44,627 nucleotides of DNA, from IMG/VR virus record IMGVR_UViG_3300009430_000002, positions 1-44,627 of that record, one strand, 5' to 3'. The stretch is from a virus. Below are positions 7,081 through 13,161 of the stretch, in pieces. The notes beneath the pieces were generated by a model, which saw nothing but the letters and a program-made list of their open reading frames with translations, did not search any database and was not told the DNA's origin. A program made the translations under genes and the position numbers. Within the stretch, counting starts at the first letter, position 1, and every line of letters starts with the position of its first letter.

Positions 7081-7098
7081 GGCGCGCCGGGACGCGCC
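7081..7098. terminator. GGCGCG/CGCGCC hairpin
   Basis: GGCGCG (7081-7086) pairs with CGCGCC (7093-7098) around CCGGGA, in the 73-base gap between the 76-aa gene ending at 7113 and the exported-protein gene starting at 7039. The same arm pair is used in the hairpin at 8277-8296. No T-run. Confidence 0.4.
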
Positions 7099-7112
7099 TA
7101 GCCGGTACAGTC

Positions 7113-7343
7113 CTAAGCCATGGCCATGTAGTACCGCAACTCTACGCGCAGCATTCCGGCCAGCGCGTCACTGTCGTCGCCGATCACCCCGGCAGTGGCT
7201 TCCATGCTTTCCGCCAACGCCCGGAAATAGGTCGCTAGGCCGGGTGCGTTTAGACGCGACAGCGCCGCCTGTCCGAGCGTCGCGCCAAGGATCAGCGTGT
7301 GCAGTTCACGCGTCGCGTCGTTAATCATCACCGGGTGTGTCAT
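7113..7343 (-). CDS. Unknown helical protein, 76 aa
   Basis: ATG at 7343 overlaps the upstream stop as ATGA. The product is Ala/Leu-rich and probably all-helical (HTLILGATLGQAALSRLNAP, YFRALAESMEATAGVIG). No motif or family recognised. Last gene of the coupled run that begins at 8191. Confidence 0.65.
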   Translation of the reverse strand: MTHPVMINDATRELHTLILGATLGQAALSRLNAPGLATYFRALAESMEATAGVIGDDSDALAGMLRVELRYYMAMA

Positions 7344-7567
7344 TGCTTCATTGCCCTTTCCAGCCCCATCACGGCGCGCTGATACATGTCTTCGTCAACG
7401 TGCACTACCTTAAGCAATGCGCTACGGTTGTACACGCGGTGAAACGCCACTTCCGCCGCACGTCGCGTACTGTACAGCGAAACGATTTTCAGTTCAAGCC
7501 TGTTTATTATCGCCGCGCGCTGCACGTCCTTTGCAGACGTCGGTGCATTCGGGTTGACGTCGATCAT
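7340..7567 (-). CDS. Unknown protein, 75 aa
   Basis: ATG at 7567 is preceded by AAGGACAGAAACC and overlaps the upstream stop as ATGA. The product is helical and basic (SAKDVQRAAIINRLELKIVS, RRAAEVAFHRVYNRS). No family recognised. Confidence 0.65.
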   Translation of the reverse strand: MIDVNPNAPTSAKDVQRAAIINRLELKIVSLYSTRRAAEVAFHRVYNRSALLKVVHVDEDMYQRAVMGLERAMKQ

Positions 7568-7764
7568 GGTTTCTGTCCTTGTTCCTCTTGCCAGCGTTCT
7601 TCTGCCTTACGCAGAATGTCGGTCACGCTGCCTTGCGTACGCCACCATATCGTCAGCACGCGTACCTTCGTAAAGTGCCACGTCTCGCCGTTGAACCGCG
7701 CGCAGTGGAACACCGTTTCGTCGCCGCTTTCATAGCTGCGGATGATATGCCAATGGCCCGTCAT
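7564..7764 (-). CDS. Unknown protein, 66 aa, ends GQKP
   Basis: ATG at 7764 with AGGATGGAAGCC upstream, overlapping the preceding stop as ATGA. The first half is strand-rich and aromatic (HWHIIRSYESGDETVFHCAR, NGETWHFTKVRVLTIWW); the second half is a charged helix ending GQKP. Those last residues are the translated ribosome binding site of the next gene. Confidence 0.65.
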   Translation of the reverse strand: MTGHWHIIRSYESGDETVFHCARFNGETWHFTKVRVLTIWWRTQGSVTDILRKAEERWQEEQGQKP

Positions 7765-7955
7765 GGCTTCCATCCTGCGAACTCGCGGCAGAGGTGTTCC
7801 GCGTACGTCGGATCAATTGCGACGTTATGCCGCTGACGTATTGTTTCGATAAGGTTGGCGGGGCCGTGATGCCCGAACCGCTTCGCGTCGCTGATAAGCG
7901 CAGCGTCAAGCCGGTCTTTAGCAGCTTGCGTCTTCTGTTTCGCCGTGTACCTCAT
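7761..7955 (-). CDS. Unknown protein, 64 aa, ends GWKP
   Basis: ATG at 7955 with GGAG 8 bases upstream, overlapping the previous stop as ATGA. Basic and helical (MRYTAKQKTQAAKDRLDAAL), with NLIETIRQRHNVAIDPTYAE in the second half. The end GWKP again overlays the start site of the next gene. Function unknown. Confidence 0.65.
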   Translation of the reverse strand: MRYTAKQKTQAAKDRLDAALISDAKRFGHHGPANLIETIRQRHNVAIDPTYAEHLCREFAGWKP

Positions 7956-8191
7956 GCCGGTATCTCCAATGCGTAGATTTCTTGCGGGCGCAGCGTTTCA
8001 ATCTGCGTCATGACCCATGCGCCCGGCTTGGGCGCAAGCGGCGTGCCCACGTCGTACAGCGCGAGGGGCTGGCCAGCAATCCAAGCGTCAAGGATTGCAA
8101 GCGCGGCGGGTTCGTCTTGGCGCGCGAGTTGTTCGAACGTCAGCAGCGGCGCGGATAAATCCTGCACGCGTTCTGTGTTTAATTCGGCCAT
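7952..8191 (-). CDS. Unknown protein, 79 aa
   Basis: ATG at 8191 sits behind AGGACAGAAGCC. It is the first gene after the promoter at 8235-8263 and starts the coupled run. The product is acidic (MAELNTERVQDLSAPLLTFE, QDEPAALAILDAWIAGQPLA). The longer frame to 8263 would cross the promoter and is not supported. Confidence 0.7.
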   Translation of the reverse strand: MAELNTERVQDLSAPLLTFEQLARQDEPAALAILDAWIAGQPLALYDVGTPLAPKPGAWVMTQIETLRPQEIYALEIPA

Positions 8192-8234
8192 GGCTTCTGT
8201 CCTATTTGCGGGTTGCGAGGGTCGTTTTCTTTTA

Positions 8235-8263
8235 CTAGTACACGTGTAGTGCGTCACTGTCAA
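8235..8263 (-). promoter_or_regulatory. Sigma70-like promoter for the small-gene run
   Basis: Minus strand: TTGACA (8258-8263), an exact 17-base spacer and TACTAG (8235-8240), about 44 bases upstream of the ATG at 8191. The -35 is a perfect match and the -10 is four of six. It lies directly after the hairpin that ends the VWA gene, so it restarts transcription after a stop. Confidence 0.65.
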
Positions 8264-8267
8264 ATGG

Positions 8268-8304
8268 TCTAATTAAGGCGCGCCTTGCGACGCGCCCGAT
8301 TAGA
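8268..8304. terminator. Two-part hairpin after the VWA gene
   Basis: TCTAAT (8268-8273) pairs with ATTAGA (8299-8304), and inside it GGCGCG (8277-8282) pairs with CGCGCC (8291-8296). It begins 5 bases after the VWA stop. The symmetry is similar on both strands; the minus-strand 3' arm is followed by ACCATTTG rather than a long T-run. Confidence 0.55.
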
Positions 8305-8308
8305 TCAC

Positions 8309-9520
8309 TTAGGGCAACTGGATTGCTTCGCCCCACTTCGGGAACTTGCCGCGCTTCCCGTAGCGCGCCCAAAGCGTAGGTACGCCAGTATCCTTGACGT
8401 CGCGCGGAAAGTCGCAATCCGTAAAGCAAATGACGGCTTGTGCGTCGCGTGCTGCGTCAAGCGCGGGCTGCATGTTCGTACCGCCGCCACCCTTAAGCTT
8501 GACGTTCAACGGTTCGCCCGGTTCAAGCGTGTACTGCGCTACAATCTTGGTATCGCAGAGAATGACTTGCACCTCGTTTGGCCTAACGTCATCAATCGCG
8601 GCTTGCAGTTCGGACAGGAACGCCGCAAGCGTCGCGGGATTGCACGTGCTGCCAGACACGTCAAAGATAGCGACAAGCGCGCCCATGGCATCGGGAACGT
8701 TGCCCGGCAGATACGTACCGGAATGCACGTGCCGACGGTTCGGACGGTGCCACTGTTGCGTCACGCGTGCCGTGCTGTCTACGAACCGCCGCAGAACTTG
8801 CCGCCAGTCGATTGCAGCTTTCTTAAGTTCTGCGGCGGCAAGCGCGCCCATGGCGCTACCTTTGCCCGATGCCTTGGCCACGTTATGCGCCTGCTGCACC
8901 TTGGCCATGGTTTCCAGTTCTGCGGCGGCAAGCGCGGCAGTGTCATGAGGTGCATCCGCGTCTAGGACGTCACCGGGTCGCGACGGCTTGCCTTGGCCCG
9001 TAGCGCCGCTGGGCGCGCCCTGCGGCGCGCTTTGAGGCTGTCCGGACTGTTGACCCTGCGGCGCTTGGCTAGGCGCGCCCTGCGGATGTCCCTTGCCTTG
9101 GCCGTTGTCCTTCCCGTCGGCTTGCAGCTTGGCGTAGATATCCTCTGCCGACATGCCGTCAAAGCCTTTGCCGACAAACCCGAACTTGGCGACCTTGAAA
9201 CCGTCCTTTTCCAACTGCGGATCAATCGCATAGTCGCAAGCCATGTTCCACTGTTTCGGATCACGGTTGCCGCGCCGCGTGTGGTGCAAGTTCGCGACAT
9301 GTGCAACCTCATGAGCCACCACGCCGCGAATAGTTTCGTCGTCTTCACTCTCGACAAACGACGGATTGAAAAAGATAGACTTTCCATCTGTCGCCATTGT
9401 GTCGATATCGTCGCGCTGTACGAATTGCATTGAAAGCGCCATTGTTGCGTAAAATGGCGCATTCATTATCATATGGGCGCGCGCCCTAGATAGTTTCAAT
9501 TCGGCGGGTGTTTGTGCCAT
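8309..9520 (-). CDS. VWA-like domain / putative metallopeptidase protein (DUF2201-like)
   Basis: A 403-aa two-domain protein. Residues ~10-130 are the putative metallopeptidase domain of DUF2201-type proteins, with HEVAH at 70-74 (a zinc HExxH motif). Residues ~139-185 are a Gln/Gly/Pro linker. The C-terminal third is a von Willebrand factor A-like domain with the metal site DVSGS (Asp287, Ser289, Ser291) in ALVAIFDVSGST. Such proteins are partners of MoxR-type ATPases, here encoded 10 bases upstream, and probably act with them as a protein-remodelling machine. ATG at 9520 has AAGGG 8 bases upstream; the longer frame antedates this and is unsupported. Whether the HEVAH site is an active protease is not known. 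Confidence 0.85.
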   Translation of the reverse strand: MAQTPAELKLSRARAHMIMNAPFYATMALSMQFVQRDDIDTMATDGKSIFFNPSFVESEDDETIRGVVAHEVAHVANLHHTRRGNRDPKQWNMACDYAIDPQLEKDGFKVAKFGFVGKGFDGMSAEDIYAKLQADGKDNGQGKGHPQGAPSQAPQGQQSGQPQSAPQGAPSGATGQGKPSRPGDVLDADAPHDTAALAAAELETMAKVQQAHNVAKASGKGSAMGALAAAELKKAAIDWRQVLRRFVDSTARVTQQWHRPNRRHVHSGTYLPGNVPDAMGALVAIFDVSGSTCNPATLAAFLSELQAAIDDVRPNEVQVILCDTKIVAQYTLEPGEPLNVKLKGGGGTNMQPALDAARDAQAVICFTDCDFPRDVKDTGVPTLWARYGKRGKFPKWGEAIQLP

Positions 9521-9530
9521 TGTCGCGCCC

Positions 9531-10535
9531 TTACAGATAAACGTTGGAATTGTCAGACAGCCAACGGATAGCGGCGGCAGTCTTTTCAAGCGTGCTGTCC
9601 CGTGCCGTCGCGTCGCGCATGGCAATGACGCCATATTCGGGCGGCAGTCGGTTGATGTACGTGACGAAAGCGTCAATCGACTGGTGAGTGACACGCCGCG
9701 CCAGCGCACCAGCGAGTGCGTACAGCGTCGCACCGTCTTGCGGGATAGGCGCGCCCGTCGGGTTGAGCAACACGACGTCAGGCGACGGCAGGCGACGCCA
9801 TACTTGCAGAAACGCCAGCAATTCAGACGCGGGACCGGTCCCGACAAGCGACGCAATAACTGGCGTTTCAACGCCAATCGGCAGGGCGCGCTTAAGGTGT
9901 TTCCCGACCATTGCCCACGTACGCGGCGTGTTGTTCACCGATCTGTCGGCTTCAAACTGGCAAAGCAACTCGGGACGGAACCGGATGAACGCCACCAGTT
10001 CGGGCGCGACGTCGTTTGCCAGTGCCCACGTGCACCAGTCGTTAAGGTCTACAACCATGGCCACATGGGCGAAGCGGTTCGCAAGCGCGCTGTTGATCCG
10101 GTTGACGCCAGCGCGATCTTGCAGCCTGTTTCCCGCCGCGACCACGCGCCAACCCTGCGGCAAGTGGTATTCCCCAATCCGCCTGTCGAGTACCAGCGAG
10201 AAAGCGGCGTTCTGCACTGCCATTGGCGCTTGTGGCAGTTCGTCCAAAAACAGAATACCTTGCGCACCGTCGCGGCTTTCGTCGGGCAATTCGCCCATGG
10301 GCAGGAACACGGCTTTTCCGTCGCGCGGTGCGGGAAGCCCGCGCAAATCCACCGCGTCGATAGTCGAAAGGCGCATATCCACCATACGCCAATTGCGCGC
10401 CGCGCTGATCTGACGAATGACGTCAGACTTTCCCGCGCCCGGCTGGCCGGTCAGCAGTACGGGAACGTCGGCATCAATGTGCGCTTCAATCACTTGGCGC
10501 GCTTGCGAGGGTTTCAGTTCAAGTTCGGTTGTCAT
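9531..10535 (-). CDS. MoxR-family AAA+ ATPase
   Basis: A 334-aa AAA+ protein. Walker A is GQPGAGKS (30-37), Walker B is ILFLDE (94-99) with the LPQAPMAVQNAAFSLVLDR helix typical of the AAA_5/MoxR group, sensor 1 is RVVAAGNR, and the Arg region is ALANRFAHV. MoxR ATPases work with VWA-domain partners as chaperones that mature or remodel protein complexes; phage N4 has a comparable AAA/VWA pair. The gene is 10 bases from the VWA gene and is preceded by one copy of the 69-bp direct repeat, which supplies its ribosome binding region. Confidence 0.9.
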   Translation of the reverse strand: MTTELELKPSQARQVIEAHIDADVPVLLTGQPGAGKSDVIRQISAARNWRMVDMRLSTIDAVDLRGLPAPRDGKAVFLPMGELPDESRDGAQGILFLDELPQAPMAVQNAAFSLVLDRRIGEYHLPQGWRVVAAGNRLQDRAGVNRINSALANRFAHVAMVVDLNDWCTWALANDVAPELVAFIRFRPELLCQFEADRSVNNTPRTWAMVGKHLKRALPIGVETPVIASLVGTGPASELLAFLQVWRRLPSPDVVLLNPTGAPIPQDGATLYALAGALARRVTHQSIDAFVTYINRLPPEYGVIAMRDATARDSTLEKTAAAIRWLSDNSNVYL

Positions 10536-10548
10536 GTTAGTTTATCCT

Positions 10549-10617
10549 TTTGCGAGGGTTGCGAAGCATTGGCGCTTCTAAAGCTAGTCGCCATGGCGAC
10601 TAGCCTAGAAACGTCAC
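10549..10617. repeat. 69-bp direct repeat, copy 1, with 22-bp palindrome
   Basis: Identical to 11526-11594. On the minus strand it starts at the stop codon of the DUF3150 gene and ends in the AAAGGA-type ribosome binding site of the MoxR gene. Inside is a perfect 22-bp palindrome (10583-10604) with arms GCTAGTCGCCA and centre CCATGG, extended by TTCTA/TAGAA after a small mismatch. It could act as a dimeric operator, or as an RNA hairpin for attenuation or processing. Confidence 0.9.
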
Positions 10618-11513
10618 GCGCCCATAAAGGACGCCATGGCGTCGGCAATGTCAGCAGCCGATTGTGCGGTTTCAGCCCGCAGCGCGGCATCCTCGCGCAA
10701 GGCTTGTGCGTCATGCCTGACAAGCTTGGCGCGTGCATCCTCGATAGCCTTGGCGATTTGTGCGTCGCCTGTAACGTTCAACATGGGCAGAACGGCCACC
10801 AGTTCCCGCACGTTTTCCACAAGGCTGTCACGGAACGGGTTGCCCTGCTTTCCTGCGGCGGGATCATACGCCGCAAGCTTGTCAGCCATTGCACGTGCAA
10901 CCTTGTGCAGCCTGTCGGCAACGTCTTTCACCGCGTCACCCATGGCCGCTTTGATATCGGCTTGCATGTCGGCTTGCAGCGCCGCAACCGTGTCTTTATC
11001 CAAGTCAACGCGAAAGTCAGCAGCCGACGGCATAGGCAGCGTGTTGACGCGCCATGCAAAGCGTTTGGCGACTTCCCACTTGGAAGGGTAATCCGCCGCA
11101 TTGAACAACCCGCCCAAATCCTCGCGCGCTTGTTCAATGTAGTCAGGATAGCTTGCGAGAAAGTCGGCGACTTCACGCTCAAACGCTTCCCGGTGCTTTT
11201 GCATCTTCGCGCTGTACGTCTTGAAGGCATCAACCGGCATGATCCGCGTGCCGTCTTGCAGCCAAGGCAGCGTGTAAGACGCGTGGTCAACCCGCGCCTC
11301 TGCGGCGATGGCAGCGATAGCGGCAAGCGCGCCGCGTGCCACCAGCGACTTGTTATAGCGTCCCGCGTCGCGCTTGGCATCTTCACGTTGCGCGACGTCG
11401 GCAGTAACACGCTTGTCAAGTTTGCGCGCTGTCCACTGCGATATCGAAAGTTGCACCAGCAGTACGCGGCTTGTCAGGTCTGTGGCGCGGATTGGTTTAA
11501 CTGTCATTTGCAT
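10614..11513 (-). CDS. DUF3150-like protein
   Basis: About 299 aa, mostly helical. The pattern matches DUF3150-type proteins as I know them: a leading LSISQWTARKLDKRV segment, a GRYNKSLV motif, then TLPWLQDGTRIMPVDAFKTY and an FLASYPDYIEQA helix, with long amphipathic helices to the end. DUF3150 genes often sit beside MoxR/VWA genes, as here, and the three probably form one complex. Start: ATG at 11513 or 11507; both lie behind the AGGACAGA-type site. The gene is bracketed exactly by the two 69-bp repeats. Confidence 0.75.
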   Translation of the reverse strand: MQMTVKPIRATDLTSRVLLVQLSISQWTARKLDKRVTADVAQREDAKRDAGRYNKSLVARGALAAIAAIAAEARVDHASYTLPWLQDGTRIMPVDAFKTYSAKMQKHREAFEREVADFLASYPDYIEQAREDLGGLFNAADYPSKWEVAKRFAWRVNTLPMPSAADFRVDLDKDTVAALQADMQADIKAAMGDAVKDVADRLHKVARAMADKLAAYDPAAGKQGNPFRDSLVENVRELVAVLPMLNVTGDAQIAKAIEDARAKLVRHDAQALREDAALRAETAQSAADIADAMASFMGA

Positions 11514-11525
11514 CTGTCCTAGTCC

Positions 11526-11594
11526 TTTGCGAGGGTTGCGAAGCATTGGCGCTTCTAAAGCTAGTCGCCATGGCGACTAGCCTAGAAACGTCAC
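11526..11594. repeat. 69-bp direct repeat, copy 2, with 22-bp palindrome
   Basis: Identical to 10549-10617. On the minus strand it begins at the TGA stop of the 38-aa membrane peptide gene (11591-11593) and ends in the ribosome binding site of the DUF3150 gene. The perfect palindrome is at 11560-11581. Confidence 0.9.
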
Positions 11595-11707
11595 CGTTTG
11601 ATTGCGATGGTTGCGAGGATCACGGCCAGCGTGACGAACAGTGCAAGCGTGGCCGTGGTGAAGTCGAGTTGCAGCGTAGGTGCGACTGATACGAACTTGG
11701 CCCCCAT
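11591..11707 (-). CDS. Small membrane peptide, 38 aa
   Basis: ATG at 11707, two bases after the stop of the 70-aa gene, with a GGGGG run about 9 bases upstream. The product starts MGAKFVSVAPTLQLDF and has one membrane helix (TATLALFVTLAVILATIAI), ending KR. Codon phase and coupling support it, but a 38-aa frame could arise by chance. It directly precedes repeat copy 2 and the DUF3150/MoxR/VWA set, so it could anchor that complex to the membrane. Confidence 0.5.
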   Translation of the reverse strand: MGAKFVSVAPTLQLDFTTATLALFVTLAVILATIAIKR

Positions 11708-11709
11708 GA

Positions 11710-11922
11710 TCACACGCCCCCGTTAAGCTTGGCGATTGCGGCATTGATATCCGCCTGCTTTGCGCCCGACTTGATCACCTTGACGTTGCGCGGCGGCGTG
11801 CCGTGCCAAATGTAATCGGTACGCTCTGCGGTAACGTCGTCCTTATCGTACGCGCCGAACTCTGCGGCCCAAGCGTCGGTTGCCGTGTCCCGTACTGCCA
11901 GTGTGTAGTAGGTGCGTGCCAT
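11710..11922 (-). CDS. Unknown protein, 70 aa
   Basis: ATG at 11922 with AAGGA 9 bases upstream, behind a promoter at 11993-12020. The product (MARTYYTLAVRDTATDAWAA at the start) looks like a small alpha/beta fold, with HGTPPRNVKVIKSGAKQADI near the end. No family recognised. Confidence 0.7.
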   Translation of the reverse strand: MARTYYTLAVRDTATDAWAAEFGAYDKDDVTAERTDYIWHGTPPRNVKVIKSGAKQADINAAIAKLNGGV

Positions 11923-11992
11923 CGTGTTGCTTCCTTGTGTTACGGCCATGCGTGGCCCCTCTGGCGTTGTCGTGTCGTGTCGCCTGCTTCGC

Positions 11993-12020
11993 AGGATAAG
12001 CATATAACACGTGCTGTCAA
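11993..12020 (-). promoter_or_regulatory. Sigma70-like promoter, early block
   Basis: Minus strand: TTGACA (12015-12020), a 16-base spacer and TATCCT (11993-11998), which drives the 70-aa gene at 11922. The -35 overlaps the stop of the 122-aa gene. Confidence 0.55.
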
Positions 12021-12385
12021 TACCCCTTAAGCGTCAAGTTGTGTAGTTTGTCGCTTTCGTCGCACAAACCGTACACATGGGACACGTGATCAAGCGCCAG
12101 CGCAGTCAACTCGCCATCAAGGTACACGTTCCGCCCGTTGTGCGTGATGTACAACCGCCCGTCATACCGCACGCGGCGCGAGTTGTGCGACCCGCCAAGC
12201 CGTATCGCCTCACACAAGATGACAAGACAGTCTGTCCAGCCCTCACCCGCAGCGCGGCGCGCCATGATCCGACCCAATGGCCACGAATAGACACTCTCGA
12301 CATGTTGCACGCCAAGCTGCCAAGGCATTGGCAGGCAATCACGACGGGAACGCCGCGAATTGGGGGAATTGGGAATTAAGGTCAT
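12017..12385 (-). CDS. Unknown basic protein, first gene of the leftward block, 122 aa
   Basis: ATG at 12385 (a shorter ATG is at 12328; neither has a strong ribosome site, the first having GGA 9 bases upstream). The N-terminus is Arg/Pro-rich (NSRRSRRDCLPMPWQLG); the rest is a mixed fold with SRRVRYDGRLYITHNGRNVY. Being first next to the control region it is a candidate immediate-early product, perhaps a host-takeover factor. No family recognised. Confidence 0.6.
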   Translation of the reverse strand: MTLIPNSPNSRRSRRDCLPMPWQLGVQHVESVYSWPLGRIMARRAAGEGWTDCLVILCEAIRLGGSHNSRRVRYDGRLYITHNGRNVYLDGELTALALDHVSHVYGLCDESDKLHNLTLKGY

Positions 12386-12391
12386 TGCAGA

Positions 12392-12844
12392 GTGTCCAAT
12401 TAGGGTTAGTGGCCCTAGATACCCCTAAAAACCGTGTTGTGCTAGTGGTTAGTGTGTCTGCGGCCCTCGGGGGACGCAGTCCACTTGCCCTTGCACTATC
12501 CGGCCTATGTGAATGCTTTTAACATGTTGTACAGTGTGTACAATTAGGCAGAGTGTACAATTAGGGTTCAATTGCATTGGCTGATTGTACAACACTATCT
12601 AATCGGACGAATTGCGGAACGCACTCTACCGCATTCGTCTCATGTGCACGCATTGCGCGACTTATGCAGTGTACACGTTGTACAGATAAGGGTGGATTGG
12701 CCCGATCTGGTGGCCGCAGCGTGTGTAACTGTACGATATGCACGACTAGCACAACGCTAAGTCATTGATATCATTGGCATTCCATTGTCCGATAAGGGTT
12801 ATTATGTCAACAAGGGCAATTTGCACGCATTGTACGACAAGGGT
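12392..12844 (+). repeat. Dispersed TGTnC..AAGGGT motif family
   Basis: Copies: GTGTCCAATTAGGGTT at 12392, GTGTACAATTAGG at 12536, GTGTACAATTAGGGTT at 12553, GTTGTACAGATAAGGGT at 12677, ATTGTCCGATAAGGGTT at 12784, ATGTCAACAAGGGC near 12804 and ATTGTACGACAAGGGT at 12829, plus a weaker GCGTACGATAAGGAC at 13042. All are on the plus strand in the same orientation. The consensus is roughly TTGTMCRATWAGGGT. Repeated same-direction sites in a control region suggest a regulator or initiator binding array. Confidence 0.75.
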
Positions 12845-12937
12845 GGGGGTAGGGCCGGGGGTGGGGGGCGATGTGCGTTTCGCGCGTGAGACCCCGAAAC
12901 GCGCCGTTTCGCCAACACACCCTCAAAAATTATACAA

Positions 12938-12991
12938 GCAGTTTGTACAAATCCGCAGCAGTTTGTACAAATCCGCAGCAGTTTGTACAAG
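12938..12991 (+). repeat. Three 20-bp iterons with TTTGTACAA core
   Basis: The unit GCAGTTTGTACAAATCCGCA recurs at exactly 20-bp spacing, with cores at 12942, 12962 and 12982; the third diverges after CAAG. The core TTGTACAA is a palindrome. Spacing of about two helical turns puts all cores on one face of DNA, as in initiator or repressor arrays. An AT-rich stretch lies immediately upstream. Confidence 0.85.
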
Positions 12992-13101
12992 TTGCCCGCA
13001 AAGTGTGTAACACACGCAGAGTGTACAACGACCGCACCCGTGCGTACGATAAGGACGACGCTTACACAAAGTGTACAACTGGAAAATCGGCCTACGGCGT
13101 A

Positions 13102-13130
13102 TTGACTAGGCGGCAGACGCGCGGTAGGGT
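13102..13130 (+). promoter_or_regulatory. Candidate rightward promoter
   Basis: TTGACT (13102-13107), a 17-base spacer and TAGGGT (13125-13130), then about 20 bases to the AAAGGA site of the first rightward gene. The -10 is weak (three of six), so an activator bound to the upstream repeats may be required. Confidence 0.45.
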
Positions 13131-13161
13131 GGCCTCTCTGTTGCAACAGAAAGGACAGACA

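Larger units (their letters stand above)
12386..13161. other. Gene-free divergent control region, putative origin
   Basis: The 776 bases between the divergent gene blocks hold no supportable gene: short frames here lack ribosome sites. It is visibly poorer in GC than its surroundings and dense in TGTACA and related motifs. It contains the AAGGGT motif family, the 20-bp iterons, an AT-rich stretch at 12918-12940 and the rightward promoter. Position, composition and repeats fit a combined transcription control and replication origin region. Confidence 0.7.

Noticed and set aside
9684-11522. 612-aa plus-strand frame opposite the MoxR and DUF3150 genes
   Set aside because: It is antisense to two genes with clear family motifs, crosses a 69-bp intergenic repeat, has no ribosome site and reads as Arg/His-rich sequence typical of a shadow frame in GC-rich DNA.
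12277-12522. 81-aa plus-strand frame at the left edge of the control region
   Set aside because: Half of it is antisense to the 122-aa gene, with no ribosome binding site and no recognisable protein.
12561-12760. Small overlapping frames on both strands in the control region
   Set aside because: No ribosome sites, opposed frames of similar length, and they coincide with the repeated motif array.
12938-12991. Possible CRISPR array
   Set aside because: The 20-bp units are directly adjacent with no spacers, and no cas genes are present; iterons explain them better.
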